Under the pieces are notes generated by a model. That model saw only the letters and a program-made list of their open reading frames with translations. It ran no database searches and had not been told where the DNA came from. A stretch of DNA of 64,000 nt from the NCBI GenBank assembly GCA_948471205.1, contig CAOKRT010000008.1, forward strand, positions 19,810 through 83,809. The letters run 5' to 3'. The position numbers and the translations under genes are program-made. This document shows, piece after piece, positions 34,623 to 42,812 of the stretch. Origin of the DNA: an uncultured Oscillospiraceae bacterium (GTDB lineage Bacteria > Bacillota > Clostridia > Oscillospirales > Acutalibacteraceae). How positions within the stretch are numbered: the stretch's first letter is position 1; each line of letters starts with the position of its first letter.

Positions 34623-34940
34623 TTATTTTTTTATTTTCAATTTTATCTTATTCCACAACAGTACAAGAAAATATTTATAAGTATAATTTAATTCACTGAA
34701 TTGTTCATTTTCTTTAGACAGTTTAATATATTTTTCTTTTGCAATATCAAGTTCCTGTAATAGTTGTTCATTAATATGTTTGACATTCCTGTTTTCTTGA
34801 ATTACTGAATGTGATTTTGATAGGTTCAATAAAGCAGTTTTTGCAACAAAATGCGTTAATATTTCACCACTGCCATCAGCATTTATTCCATCTGGTTTAT
34901 TATAAAATGCAAAATATGCTTTTTGTGTTGACTTACTAAA
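34623..34940 (-). pseudogene. 3' remnant of an unidentified gene (no start codon)
   Basis: An open frame of 105 codons on the minus strand begins right after an in-frame TAG at 34943-34941 and contains no ATG; a TTG at 34829 is the only candidate start and has no ribosome-binding site. The translation begins SKSTQKAYFAFYNKPDG and ends in a charged, helix-forming tail with a hydrophobic YKYFLVLLWNKI and lysine-rich terminus. The base composition is more AT-rich than the neighbours. It looks like the C-terminal end of a larger laterally acquired protein, perhaps a surface-polysaccharide enzyme, but I cannot name the family. Confidence 0.45.
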
Positions 34941-35032
34941 CTACATACAATATATTTTTAATAATGGTAATAACGAAGTCACAAACTTATGTGTATTTTT
35001 TCTATTTAATTTAGTTAGTTGTAATAAATTAT

Positions 35033-35072
35033 AAATCCGAACCTATTTCCAACAAGGAAAAGATTCGGATTT
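35033..35072 (-). terminator. Hairpin downstream of tRNA-Leu(UAG)
   Basis: A 9-bp outer stem (35033-35041 with 35064-35072) plus an inner TTTCC/GGAAA stem lie 9 bases after the tRNA CCA end. The downstream tract is AT-rich but without a clean T run. Confidence 0.5.
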
Positions 35073-35080
35073 AAACAGCT

Positions 35081-35165
35081 TGGTGCACCTGACAGGAATC
35101 GAACCTGCACATCTCTCGATACTAGATCCTAAATCTAGCGCGTCTGCCAGTTCCGCCACAGGTGC
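35081..35165 (-). tRNA. tRNA-Leu (anticodon UAG)
   Basis: An 85-nt minus-strand tRNA with CCA encoded at 35083-35081. The acceptor GCACCTG pairs with CAGGTGC. The D arm contains TGGCAGACG, the anticodon stem CTAGA/TCTAG encloses TTTAGGA, giving UAG, and a class II variable arm is followed by the T arm CAGGTTCGATTCCTG. Confidence 0.95.
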
Positions 35166-35207
35166 CTATATTAAATTATTTACACATAGGTAGCATCAGC
35201 GAAAGCT

Positions 35208-35236
35208 ATCGTGTCTGCCAATTCCACCATACCCGC
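35208..35236 (-). pseudogene. Truncated tRNA-Leu (5' part only)
   Basis: Reading leftward from 35236, GCGGGTATGGTGG and AATTGGCAGACACG reproduce the acceptor 5' strand and D arm of a class II leucine tRNA. The sequence then departs (ATAGCTTTCGCTG) with no anticodon loop of normal size, no T arm and no matching 3' acceptor strand before the intact tRNA-Leu(UAG). The start of the fragment sits at the correct distance from the upstream promoter. It is best read as a tRNA gene broken by deletion or by excision of an integrated element. Confidence 0.7.
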
Positions 35237-35247
35237 ATTTGCTCATT

Positions 35248-35276
35248 ATTTTATCACGAAATGTTTATTAAATCAA
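35248..35276 (-). promoter_or_regulatory. Promoter of the tRNA-Leu unit
   Basis: On the minus strand the -35 TTGATT (35271-35276) and -10 TAAAAT (35248-35253) have a 17-bp spacer with a TGTGA-like CGTGA end. It would transcribe the tRNA fragment and the intact tRNA-Leu(UAG). Confidence 0.65.
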
Positions 35277-35380
35277 TATTTAATGAACATAATTTGTTTT
35301 ATTGAATAAAATATATTGTGATTGTTATAATCATACTGCAATAATGCATTTTATGCATAAATGAATACAGGTGTATTCGC

Positions 35381-35403
35381 AAAAGCCGTATTATACGGCT
35401 TTT
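35381..35403 (-). terminator. Intrinsic terminator after comF
   Basis: A 10-bp stem (35381-35390 with 35394-35403, loop TTA) with A/T tracts on both sides ends the comF operon; it could also work on the plus strand. Confidence 0.75.
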
Positions 35404-35404
35404 T

Positions 35405-36100
35405 TTATTTTACAATTGCGGCAACAGCACAATAAACGCACTCTGCACCGTAGGCCTTTAAAGTTAAAGAAACCGAGGTGAGTGTTGAACCTGTTGTTTT
35501 AACATCGTCAATCAGCAAAATCTTTTTTCCGATTATATCTGCATCGGCATTTATTTCAAATGCATTATACATATTTGCAAATCTTTCACTTGCCTTCTGT
35601 TTTTTCTGCGTTTTCGTTTTACGCTTCTTATAAAGAACATTTTTCACGGGAATGCCACACTGTGCCGATACAATTTCCGCAAGCAACTGTGACTGATTAA
35701 ATCCCCTTTCGGCAATATCAGCCTTTCGCATGGGAACAAAAGTTACAAAATCAAAATCAACTACCTGAAAATGCCGATTCACGGTATCCGCAACTGCTTT
35801 TCCGTAAAATTCAGACAATCCCGGCATTTCATTCATTTTCATATTAAGAATGCCCTTTGCAACAGAACCTTCATAATAAAAGGGCGCGGCAACGGATTTA
35901 TACTCCCTTTCCCTTTTAAATTTTCTGCATATGCAGTCTTTTTTTGAACAGCCGCATTTCAAACAGACAGGTTCATCAATAATCGGAAGCTGTGCACAGT
36001 TTTCGCAGAATTCTTCATCAAAGCATACTACTTCACCACAGGCATGACAGCGTTTCGTAAAAAGAATCATTTTAAATTTTTGAATTAAATCTTTCATCAT
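35405..36100 (-). CDS. comF: ComF family phosphoribosyltransferase-fold protein
   Basis: 231 residues. The N-terminus has a cysteine-rich zinc-binding region (CHACGE, CENC, CLKCGCSKKDCIC, within 18-58). The C-terminal half has the type I phosphoribosyltransferase PRPP loop ILLIDDVKTTGST. ComF (E. coli GntX relative) helps take up and process transforming DNA together with ComEA and ComEC. The start codon overlaps the comEA stop (ATGATG), indicating coupled translation. It is the last gene of the tepA-ylzJ-uppP-ftsK-ygiQ-comEA-comF run. Confidence 0.9.
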   Translation of the reverse strand: MMKDLIQKFKMILFTKRCHACGEVVCFDEEFCENCAQLPIIDEPVCLKCGCSKKDCICRKFKREREYKSVAAPFYYEGSVAKGILNMKMNEMPGLSEFYGKAVADTVNRHFQVVDFDFVTFVPMRKADIAERGFNQSQLLAEIVSAQCGIPVKNVLYKKRKTKTQKKQKASERFANMYNAFEINADADIIGKKILLIDDVKTTGSTLTSVSLTLKAYGAECVYCAVAAIVK

Positions 36101-36567
36101 ACCGTTACATATGGCTCAATAGCGGCATAAACACTGTCGCCGATTCCGCTTATATTCTTTAACTGCTCCACACTGGTGTATCCGCCGAGATAATCACGGT
36201 AAGCAATAATGGCATTGGCTCTTGTTTCGCCGATTTTATCAATACGCATTAAATCTTCTGCCGTACAGGTATTCAGATTTAACGGATATTTTACCGAATA
36301 AGCAGTTGTTGGTGCCGCATTATTCTGAACAGCCGTACTGCTTTGCGTTTCGTTTCTGTCCGTAACGGCTGATGCAATCTGTGAAACCGTTTCTGTTATA
36401 GGAACTGTACTTTGCACAGAATCGGGGCTGCTGATTTTCGGCTGCCTCAAAGCAATACAGATAAAAACTGCGCCAAGAATAATAAATGCCGCCGCAATTA
36501 AAATCATTGTTGCACGTTTATCGCTTTTTAATATTTTTTCCTTTTCTTCCGTTTGCAGATTTTCCAT
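36097..36567 (-). CDS. comEA: ComEA family helix-hairpin-helix DNA receptor
   Basis: 156 residues. One N-terminal membrane helix (about 20-41), a Ser/Thr-rich linker, then two helix-hairpin-helix motifs (LNLNTCTAEDLMRIDKIG and NISGIGDSVY). It binds double-stranded DNA at the cell surface in competent bacteria. It lacks the SLBB domain found in longer Firmicute ComEA proteins. The start ATG at 36567 has AGGAG 6 bases upstream and overlaps the ygiQ gene by 50 bases; a later start at 36507 would cut off the positively charged segment before the helix. Confidence 0.88.
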   Translation of the reverse strand: MENLQTEEKEKILKSDKRATMILIAAAFIILGAVFICIALRQPKISSPDSVQSTVPITETVSQIASAVTDRNETQSSTAVQNNAAPTTAYSVKYPLNLNTCTAEDLMRIDKIGETRANAIIAYRDYLGGYTSVEQLKNISGIGDSVYAAIEPYVTV

Positions 36568-38398
36568 AACCGCTCCTGCCGTTTCTGTTAGAATGTCTGT
36601 TATTATATCCGCCGGACTGAATCAGGCAGTCCTTACCCAAACCGATTAAATCGGTTCTGTGTGCCTTTCTTAAAGCTTCTTCGCAAAGCTGCTTGTTTTT
36701 CGGTTCATAATACTGAAGCAGTGCTCTTTGCAGTGCCTTGTCGTGCGGTGTTTTTGCAACATAAACCGGTTCCATTGTATACGGATCAAGCTCTGTATAA
36801 AACATACAGGTTGAAATGGTGCCCGGTGTCGGATAAAAATCCTGAACCTGTTCCGGTCTGATATGATGTTTCTTTAAAAAACAGGCAAGTTCAATTGCAT
36901 CATGCAGTGTGGAGCCGGGATGGCTGGACATAAGATAAGGAACAAGATACTGTTCTTTATTTATCTGCCCGGTATATCGGAAATACCGTTTTGAGAATTC
37001 AATATATGCTTCAATATGCGGTTTTCCCATCTTATCAAGCACAGCGGCACTGCAATGCTCCGGAGCTACCTTTAATTGACCTGAAACATGGTTTTCAACA
37101 AGCTCTTTAAAAAATGTGCTGTCCTTATCCTCAAGCAGATAATCATACCGTATGCCGCTTCTGATAAACACTTTTTTAACCTTAGGCAAATTTCTTACAA
37201 CACGCAGAATATCCAGATACTCCGCGTGATTTGAAATCAGATTCGGGCACGGCTTCGGAGCAAGACACTTTTTACCCTTGCAAAGCCCGTGTTCAAGCTG
37301 AAATTGGCAGGATGGCTTTCTGAAATTGGCCGTAGGACCGCCTATATCATGAATATAACCCTTAAAATTATGCAAGGTAGTCAGTTTCTTTGCTTCTTCA
37401 ACAATGCTTTCCTTGCTTCTTGCTGTTATATATCTGCCCTGATGAAACTGAATAGAACAGAAATTGCAGGCACCGAAACATCCGCGGTTATGCGTTATTG
37501 AAAATTCAACTTCTTTTATACCCGGAACTCCGCCCTGTTCTTCATATACGAGATGATAAGTTCGCATATACGGAAGCGAATAGACCCAGTCCAGCTCTTC
37601 TGTTTCGAGCGGCGGCATAGGAACATTCTGAACCACCATTTTGCTGCCGTTTCTCTGCCTTACCGCTTTTCCTCTTATATGATCCTGTTCATCCTGCTCA
37701 ATCCGAACCGATTTTGCATACTCTTTTTTTGATTGAATGCAGTTTTCAAGGCTCGGAACCTCCACACCGATATAAGGTGTATTCTTTACATCAACCGCAT
37801 AGCAAGTGCCTTTTATATCCGTTAATTCTTCAACTGCTTCACCGCGATTCAGCCGTTCGGCAATTTCGATAATTTGGTTTTCACCCATTCCGTAAATCAG
37901 AATATCCGCTCGAGAATCAATTATAATTGACGGTCTTACAGCATCATCCCAATAATCATAATGTGCAAAACGGCGCAGTGAAGCTTCCAGTCCGCCAATA
38001 ATCACAGGAGTATCCGGATAAATGCTTTTTACAATTTTAGAATATACAATAACTGCCCTGTCCGGTCTTTTTCCGGCTTTTCCACCGGCAGTATAGGCAT
38101 CATCACGGCGGATTTTTTTTGCGGCCGTATAATGCGCAACCATTGAATCAATATTGCCGCTTGTTATAAGAAAACCAAGCCTTGGCTTGCCAAACTGCAT
38201 AAAATCAGCATTGCTGTGCCAGTTTGGTTGACTTAGCACAGCAATTTTAAAACCCTTTGCTTCAAGAACTCTTGTAATGATAGCCGCACCGAAAGAAGGA
38301 TGGTCAACATAGGCATCTCCCGTTATGTAAACAAAATCAACCTCGTTCCATCCCCGCTGTGTGCATTCTTTTTTATTAATCGGAAGAAAATCATTCAT
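36518..38398 (-). CDS. YgiQ family radical SAM protein
   Basis: 626 residues. The UPF0313/YgiQ layout is clear: DFLPINKKE and [14 protein letters not shown] at the N-terminus, [16 protein letters not shown], then the radical SAM cluster in [19 protein letters not shown] (CxxxCxxC). The C-terminal DUF3362 region follows, with [14 protein letters not shown]. The reaction is unknown. The start is the ATG at 38398 (GGTGAT upstream), overlapping the ftsK stop by 8 bases; the longer frame begins with a TTG inside ftsK. The tail is basic and Asn/Gly-rich. Confidence 0.88.
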   Translation of the reverse strand: MNDFLPINKKECTQRGWNEVDFVYITGDAYVDHPSFGAAIITRVLEAKGFKIAVLSQPNWHSNADFMQFGKPRLGFLITSGNIDSMVAHYTAAKKIRRDDAYTAGGKAGKRPDRAVIVYSKIVKSIYPDTPVIIGGLEASLRRFAHYDYWDDAVRPSIIIDSRADILIYGMGENQIIEIAERLNRGEAVEELTDIKGTCYAVDVKNTPYIGVEVPSLENCIQSKKEYAKSVRIEQDEQDHIRGKAVRQRNGSKMVVQNVPMPPLETEELDWVYSLPYMRTYHLVYEEQGGVPGIKEVEFSITHNRGCFGACNFCSIQFHQGRYITARSKESIVEEAKKLTTLHNFKGYIHDIGGPTANFRKPSCQFQLEHGLCKGKKCLAPKPCPNLISNHAEYLDILRVVRNLPKVKKVFIRSGIRYDYLLEDKDSTFFKELVENHVSGQLKVAPEHCSAAVLDKMGKPHIEAYIEFSKRYFRYTGQINKEQYLVPYLMSSHPGSTLHDAIELACFLKKHHIRPEQVQDFYPTPGTISTCMFYTELDPYTMEPVYVAKTPHDKALQRALLQYYEPKNKQLCEEALRKAHRTDLIGLGKDCLIQSGGYNNRHSNRNGRSGYGKSANGRKGKNIKKR

Positions 38399-40913
38399 AT
38401 AAATCACCGCTGCCCTGATTGTCAATCATATCCGGCCCATTCGTAAATATAGTTTCTTCCATAGACATCTGCTCTGTATTTTCAGCAGTAAAATCAGCGC
38501 CTCTGCCGCACGCACGCTTTTCAAGCCACATTTGCTTCGTCATAAGCACCTGTCTTGGTTTGCTGCCTTCAGGCGCACCGATAACACCGTATTCCTGAAG
38601 CTGATCAATGATTTTAGCACCTCTTGCATAACCCACAGAAAGTTTTCTCTGAAGAAAGGAGGTAGATGCCTGACCCGTTTCAATCACAATTTCCGCTGCC
38701 TTTTCAAACAACTGATCATAAATATTTTCATCTGTACCATCATCTGAAACAGCACTTGTCTTTTTATCAGTAACAGCCTTTGCTTCGATTTCCTTTTGAA
38801 TTTCTTCATCATATTCGGTTTCGCCCTGATTTTTGATGAAATTGCACAATTCTTCAACCTCTTCATCACTTATAAAACAGCCCTGAACACGAAGTGGCTT
38901 GCTTGCCCCGATAGGATTATAAAGCATATCACCCTGACCAAGCAGTTTTTCAGCACCACCTGTATCAAGTATGGTTCTTGAATCAATCTGAGAACTTACT
39001 GTCAGTGCAATTCTGGAAGAAATATTTGCCTTAATAAGACCTGTAATTACATCAACAGAAGGTCTTTGCGTTGCAATAACAAGATGCATGCCTGCAGCAC
39101 GTGCCATCTGTGCAAGACGACAAATAGAATCTTCAACCTCTTTCGGTGCCGCCATCATTAAATCGGCAAGCTCGTCAATAAATATGCAGATTTTCGGCAT
39201 AGGTTCCATATCCTCATGCTTTGCAACATATTTATTATATCCTTCAATATCCCTGACACCTGTTTCGGAGAATTTATTATATCTCTGAAGCATTTCGGAA
39301 ACAGCCCAGCCAAGCGCGCCTGCCGCTTTCCGCGGATCTGTAACCACCGGAACAAGAAGATGCGGAATTCCAATATATTTTGAAAATTCAACCTGTTTCG
39401 GATCTATCATAAGGAACTTAACCTCATCCGGCTTTGCCCTGTAAAGAATAGAAACAATAATTGAATTCATGCACACGGATTTACCTGAACCCGTTGTGCC
39501 TGCAATCAGCAGATGCGGCATTTTTGAAACATCGCAGTAAACACATTTTCCGCCGATATCTTTTCCAAGCCCGGCAGAAAGTTTTGAACGCTGTTCATAA
39601 AATTCGGGCGTATCAATAAGTTCACGCATAGAAACGCTGTTTTTAACGGTATTCGGCACTTCTATTCCGACAGCAGCCTTGCCCGGTATCGGCGCTTCGA
39701 TACGAACATGTGTTGCGGCAAGATTCAGCGCGATATCATCAGACAGATTTGTAATTTTAGAAATACGTATACCGGCAGCCGGCTTCAGCTCATATCTTGT
39801 AACCGTAGGACCGCGGCTGATATCCGTAATGGATGCATCAACATGAAACGAACTTAATGTTTCAATAAGCCTTTCGGCATTATTTTTCAGTTCACCGCTT
39901 ATATCCTTTGTTTCCGCATGCTTTCCTTCCTTCAGCAAGGAAACAGGCGGCATAATATAATCCTCAACACCGGACTTCATCTGTTCTTCAGAAACCTTGA
40001 ATTCTTCAACGGGCTTCTTCGGTTTTTCTTCTGAAACATCTTTTACAATATCATCAATTGTTTTTTCTTTCTTTTGTTCACGTTCTTTTTTATTACGTTC
40101 ATTGGCGGCATTTATTTCATCTATAATTGTCCGTGGAATATCGACCGCTTCTTCGACGGCAGGCTTTTCTTTCTTTAACGGCTGTTTTTCCTTATCGGAA
40201 ATGCTTTCTTTCTTTTCCTTGCCGGGAGGTGTTAAATCAAGCGGAACGTCAACATTACCTTTATTTAATCTTCTTTGCTCAATTTTTTCATTAATAACAG
40301 GCGCCACTCTTTTATATGTTTCTGTTGCAGGCTTTGCTGCGCCTTTAAAAAACTGAACAACGGTAATTCTTGTTAACAGCATAAAATCAACAAAAATCAA
40401 AACAAGATTTACAATAACAGCAGGCGCTTTTCCAAGGGTCAGCAAAATCCATCCGAACAAAGCGCCGAAAAAACCGCCGTTAAAATCAGCCGAAGCCGCC
40501 GAAAAAGCATCTTTCACTGCAATTGCGAAATCATCGCCTGTCTGATTCTGAACAATATGAATAAAAGCAGAAATCAGAAATACCATTATTATGCTTTCAA
40601 TTCCCATGGAAATAAGCTTTCCCCTGCTCATTTCCTTTACAGATGAAATAATAATAACGGTAATGGTTAATACAGGAAAGATACATGCGGCAAAAATACC
40701 GAAAAGACCAACATAAACATTATGTAAAAAATTCCAAAGCCCTTCGCCGCTTATAACTGCAATGAAAAAGAAAATAACCGAAACTGCAAAAAGCGACACA
40801 TTGACAATTCTGCTTATTGCCGCATCCTTTCTTTGCTTTTCAAGCGCCGCTCTTTCCCTTGCCGCACGGGACTGCGGTGTTCTGTTTCTGTTCTGTTTTG
40901 AATGATTAGCCAT
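38391..40913 (-). CDS. ftsK: DNA translocase FtsK/SpoIIIE
   Basis: 840 residues. A basic N-terminus is followed by about four membrane helices (30-190), a long charged Glu/Lys linker (230-330), and the motor domain with Walker [10 protein letters not shown] near residue 470 and [11 protein letters not shown] for Walker B. The C-terminal gamma winged-helix ([28 protein letters not shown]-type, about 760-830) reads the KOPS/SRS sequences. It pumps chromosomes across the septum and, in spore formers, into the forespore. It lies between a UppP-like gene and ygiQ; the tepA-ylzJ-spoIIIE order is known from Bacillus. Confidence 0.95.
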   Translation of the reverse strand: MANHSKQNRNRTPQSRAARERAALEKQRKDAAISRIVNVSLFAVSVIFFFIAVISGEGLWNFLHNVYVGLFGIFAACIFPVLTITVIIISSVKEMSRGKLISMGIESIIMVFLISAFIHIVQNQTGDDFAIAVKDAFSAASADFNGGFFGALFGWILLTLGKAPAVIVNLVLIFVDFMLLTRITVVQFFKGAAKPATETYKRVAPVINEKIEQRRLNKGNVDVPLDLTPPGKEKKESISDKEKQPLKKEKPAVEEAVDIPRTIIDEINAANERNKKEREQKKEKTIDDIVKDVSEEKPKKPVEEFKVSEEQMKSGVEDYIMPPVSLLKEGKHAETKDISGELKNNAERLIETLSSFHVDASITDISRGPTVTRYELKPAAGIRISKITNLSDDIALNLAATHVRIEAPIPGKAAVGIEVPNTVKNSVSMRELIDTPEFYEQRSKLSAGLGKDIGGKCVYCDVSKMPHLLIAGTTGSGKSVCMNSIIVSILYRAKPDEVKFLMIDPKQVEFSKYIGIPHLLVPVVTDPRKAAGALGWAVSEMLQRYNKFSETGVRDIEGYNKYVAKHEDMEPMPKICIFIDELADLMMAAPKEVEDSICRLAQMARAAGMHLVIATQRPSVDVITGLIKANISSRIALTVSSQIDSRTILDTGGAEKLLGQGDMLYNPIGASKPLRVQGCFISDEEVEELCNFIKNQGETEYDEEIQKEIEAKAVTDKKTSAVSDDGTDENIYDQLFEKAAEIVIETGQASTSFLQRKLSVGYARGAKIIDQLQEYGVIGAPEGSKPRQVLMTKQMWLEKRACGRGADFTAENTEQMSMEETIFTNGPDMIDNQGSGDLYE

Positions 40914-40923
40914 AACTTCCCTC

Positions 40924-41784
40924 TTACTTTATAATAATCTGAATAATCCCCGTTACAGAGGCAATTGCGCCTACTGCAAAGTTGTAATATGAAAAATATT
41001 TTAAAGAACCGGCGCTTAATTTTGCTTTCAGAATTTTTGAAATTAAAAAAGCCGCCCCGACAGCAATAACAACACCAATAATGCCGGTAATTATATTTAC
41101 ATATGTTACACAGTTTACAATTTCAATAATACCCTTTACAATCAAAACAGGCACCGAAATACTGATAAAATAGCGGAATGAAATATTTTTACTGATTCCG
41201 CAGATAACCGGTACCGAAATCAGCACGGCTGAAAGTGAAAGCCCTGCAAACGGAATCGTAATAAAAATCAGCACGGCAAGGATGATTGCGGCAGAAAGCG
41301 TAAACTGCCCGCCCTTTTGATTTTTCTGCATAGTAAAAAAAGCAAAAATCAAAAGAACAGCAGACAAAATAAAGCCGATTCCTTCACAAATCAGATTTCC
41401 GTCATAAGAAAGAAAATCAATCGTCTGAAATACATTGCCGTGTTTTCCTGCCGGAATAAAATAGAATGCCATCGGAATATAAGCAATCAGCGTAAAATAC
41501 ATAAATTTCCGTGAATTTGATGCTGCTTTAAAATTTATTTTTTTATGGAAAATATCCTTGAATGTATGTACAAATTCAACCGTTAAACTTAAAAATACCT
41601 TGTAAAAGGCAATCATAATTCCGATTGCCATTCCGATATGTATAAGCCCCGTAAGCTCAGAGGGTGCCCCTGAATAACGGGAAGAAAAATCATGAAAAAG
41701 TGCAGAATGTCCGCTTTCGGAAATCGGCAGTATGAATGTCAGAGCCTGTCCTATGGCCTGAAAAATTGCTGTTATAATTGACAA
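40924..41784 (-). CDS. uppP: UppP/BacA-like membrane protein, probably catalytically altered
   Basis: 286 residues with about eight membrane helices. It aligns to undecaprenyl-pyrophosphate phosphatase: [14 protein letters not shown] (13-26) corresponds to the EGLTEFLPISSTGH block, and [12 protein letters not shown] to the PGxSRSG block. However, the two glutamates of ExxxE become Q13 and F17, and the catalytic arginine of SRS becomes Leu. H26 is kept. It may therefore be a non-catalytic or altered relative. The start is TTG at 41784 with GGAGG 8 bases upstream, inside the end of the ylzJ-like frame. Confidence 0.7.
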   Translation of the reverse strand: MSIITAIFQAIGQALTFILPISESGHSALFHDFSSRYSGAPSELTGLIHIGMAIGIMIAFYKVFLSLTVEFVHTFKDIFHKKINFKAASNSRKFMYFTLIAYIPMAFYFIPAGKHGNVFQTIDFLSYDGNLICEGIGFILSAVLLIFAFFTMQKNQKGGQFTLSAAIILAVLIFITIPFAGLSLSAVLISVPVICGISKNISFRYFISISVPVLIVKGIIEIVNCVTYVNIITGIIGVVIAVGAAFLISKILKAKLSAGSLKYFSYYNFAVGAIASVTGIIQIIIK

Positions 41785-41932
41785 AATCCTTACCTCCGAA
41801 CATAGAAGCGTTATCTACATAATAGCCGTTTCTCAAATAATCATACGGATTGCTTGAACGCACACTGTTTACTGCTTCTATGCTTTTTTCATCAAATAAA
41901 ATGTCATTTTCGTTGATTATTGACCAGAACAT
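41690..41932 (-). CDS. YlzJ-like protein
   Basis: 80 residues. The N-terminus [15 protein letters not shown] resembles the start of YlzJ (MILYTMMPEELIF), and RSSNPYDYL resembles the YlzJ STDPSDYL block, but the middle is shorter than in Bacillus. A GAGGAG ribosome-binding site sits 8 bases before the ATG within the end of tepA, and the tepA-ylzJ-spoIIIE order matches Bacillus. The last 95 bases overlap the UppP-like gene in another frame, so the C-terminal 31 residues may not be conserved. The function of YlzJ is unknown. Confidence 0.55.
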   Translation of the reverse strand: MFWSIINENDILFDEKSIEAVNSVRSSNPYDYLRNGYYVDNASMFGGKDFVNYNSNFSGHRTGSDIHTADFRKRTFCTFS

Positions 41933-42621
41933 TCGGCATTCTCCTCTTCAATTGTTTTATCAAGAAAATCAAGCGCATTTGAAAGTCCGCCGAGTTCATC
42001 AATCAAACCGCACTGAACTGCCCCGTCACCGTCAAGCACTGTGCCGACATCCATAATCAGTTCGCCTGTTTTCATCATAAGCGCTCTGAAATCATCGGCT
42101 GAAATGCCCGAATTGTTTTCAACAAAATTCACGATTCTGTCCTGCATTTTTTCAAAATACGATAAAGTTTGCGGAACACCGAGCACCAGCCCGTTCATTC
42201 TTACGGGGTGCACTGTCATTGTAGCGCTTGGAACAATAAAACTTTTTCGGCAGGAAACCGCAAGCGGAACACCGATTGAATGTCCGCCCCCCAAAACAAG
42301 CGATGCCGTTGGTGTTTTCATGGTTGAAAGCAGCTCTGCAATGGCAAGCCCGGCTTCAACGTCTCCGCCGACTGTATTAAGAATAATCAGCAAGCCTTCA
42401 ATTTCCTTGCTTTCTTCAATTGCTACAAGCTGCGGAATAACATGTTCGTATTTTGTTGTTTTATTTTGGCTCGGAAGAATATAATGACCTTCAATCTGCC
42501 CGATAATTGTAAGACAGTGAATAAAATGACCGTCCTTTTCCACGGTAATAGAGCCCGTTTCAAAGTCACTTGCCGCAGAATTTTCTTCGTTCTTGGTTTG
42601 ATTTTCATTTTCTTCAGACAT
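41917..42621 (-). CDS. tepA: ClpP-family serine protease TepA (YmfB-like)
   Basis: 234 residues. An acidic N-terminus (1-30) leads to a ClpP fold with [15 protein letters not shown] (81-95), catalytic serine S115 in [13 protein letters not shown] and histidine H138 in TMTVHPVR. It matches the TepA branch of family S14, which processes signal peptides or helps protein translocation in Bacillus. Its order before ylzJ and ftsK/spoIIIE is conserved in Bacillus. A strong promoter lies just upstream, making it the first gene of the operon. Confidence 0.87.
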   Translation of the reverse strand: MSEENENQTKNEENSAASDFETGSITVEKDGHFIHCLTIIGQIEGHYILPSQNKTTKYEHVIPQLVAIEESKEIEGLLIILNTVGGDVEAGLAIAELLSTMKTPTASLVLGGGHSIGVPLAVSCRKSFIVPSATMTVHPVRMNGLVLGVPQTLSYFEKMQDRIVNFVENNSGISADDFRALMMKTGELIMDVGTVLDGDGAVQCGLIDELGGLSNALDFLDKTIEEENAECSGQ

Positions 42622-42663
42622 AATAACACATCCTTTTATGCTTATTATGCCCGATTTGACTGT

Positions 42664-42692
42664 ATTATATCACAACAGCTATTTCAATTCAA
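42664..42692 (-). promoter_or_regulatory. Promoter of the tepA-ftsK-comF operon
   Basis: On the minus strand the -35 TTGAAT (42687-42692), a 17-bp spacer ending TGTGA and the -10 TATAAT (42664-42669). Confidence 0.75.
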
Positions 42693-42745
42693 TATAATAA
42701 TATATTTAATAAATAAAATTAATTTGTAAATTTATTATTAAAACA

Positions 42746-42774
42746 TTGACACAACTTAAACAATATTATAAAAT
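42746..42774 (+). promoter_or_regulatory. Promoter of acn-icd-rex with possible Rex operator
   Basis: A perfect -35 TTGACA (42746-42751) and -10 TAAAAT (42769-42774) have a 17-bp spacer. The 18 bases 42746-42763 begin TTGACAC and end TTAAACAA, agreeing at 10 of 14 fixed positions with the clostridial Rex consensus TTGTTAA-N4-TTAACAA and covering the -35, so autoregulation by Rex is possible. A further TTGACA at 42778-42783 has no fitting -10. Confidence 0.6.
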
Positions 42775-42812
42775 AGATTGACAAATTTTATAACAACTTT
42801 GGAGGAAAAAGT

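Noticed and set aside
34623-34829. A 68-codon gene starting with TTG
   Set aside because: No ribosome-binding site, and the frame is open without a start for another 37 codons upstream, so it reads better as the tail of a broken gene.
42778-42796. Second Rex-like palindrome before acnA
   Set aside because: The spacing between its TTG and CAA ends is 19 rather than 18 bases, so the half-sites do not align with the Rex consensus.
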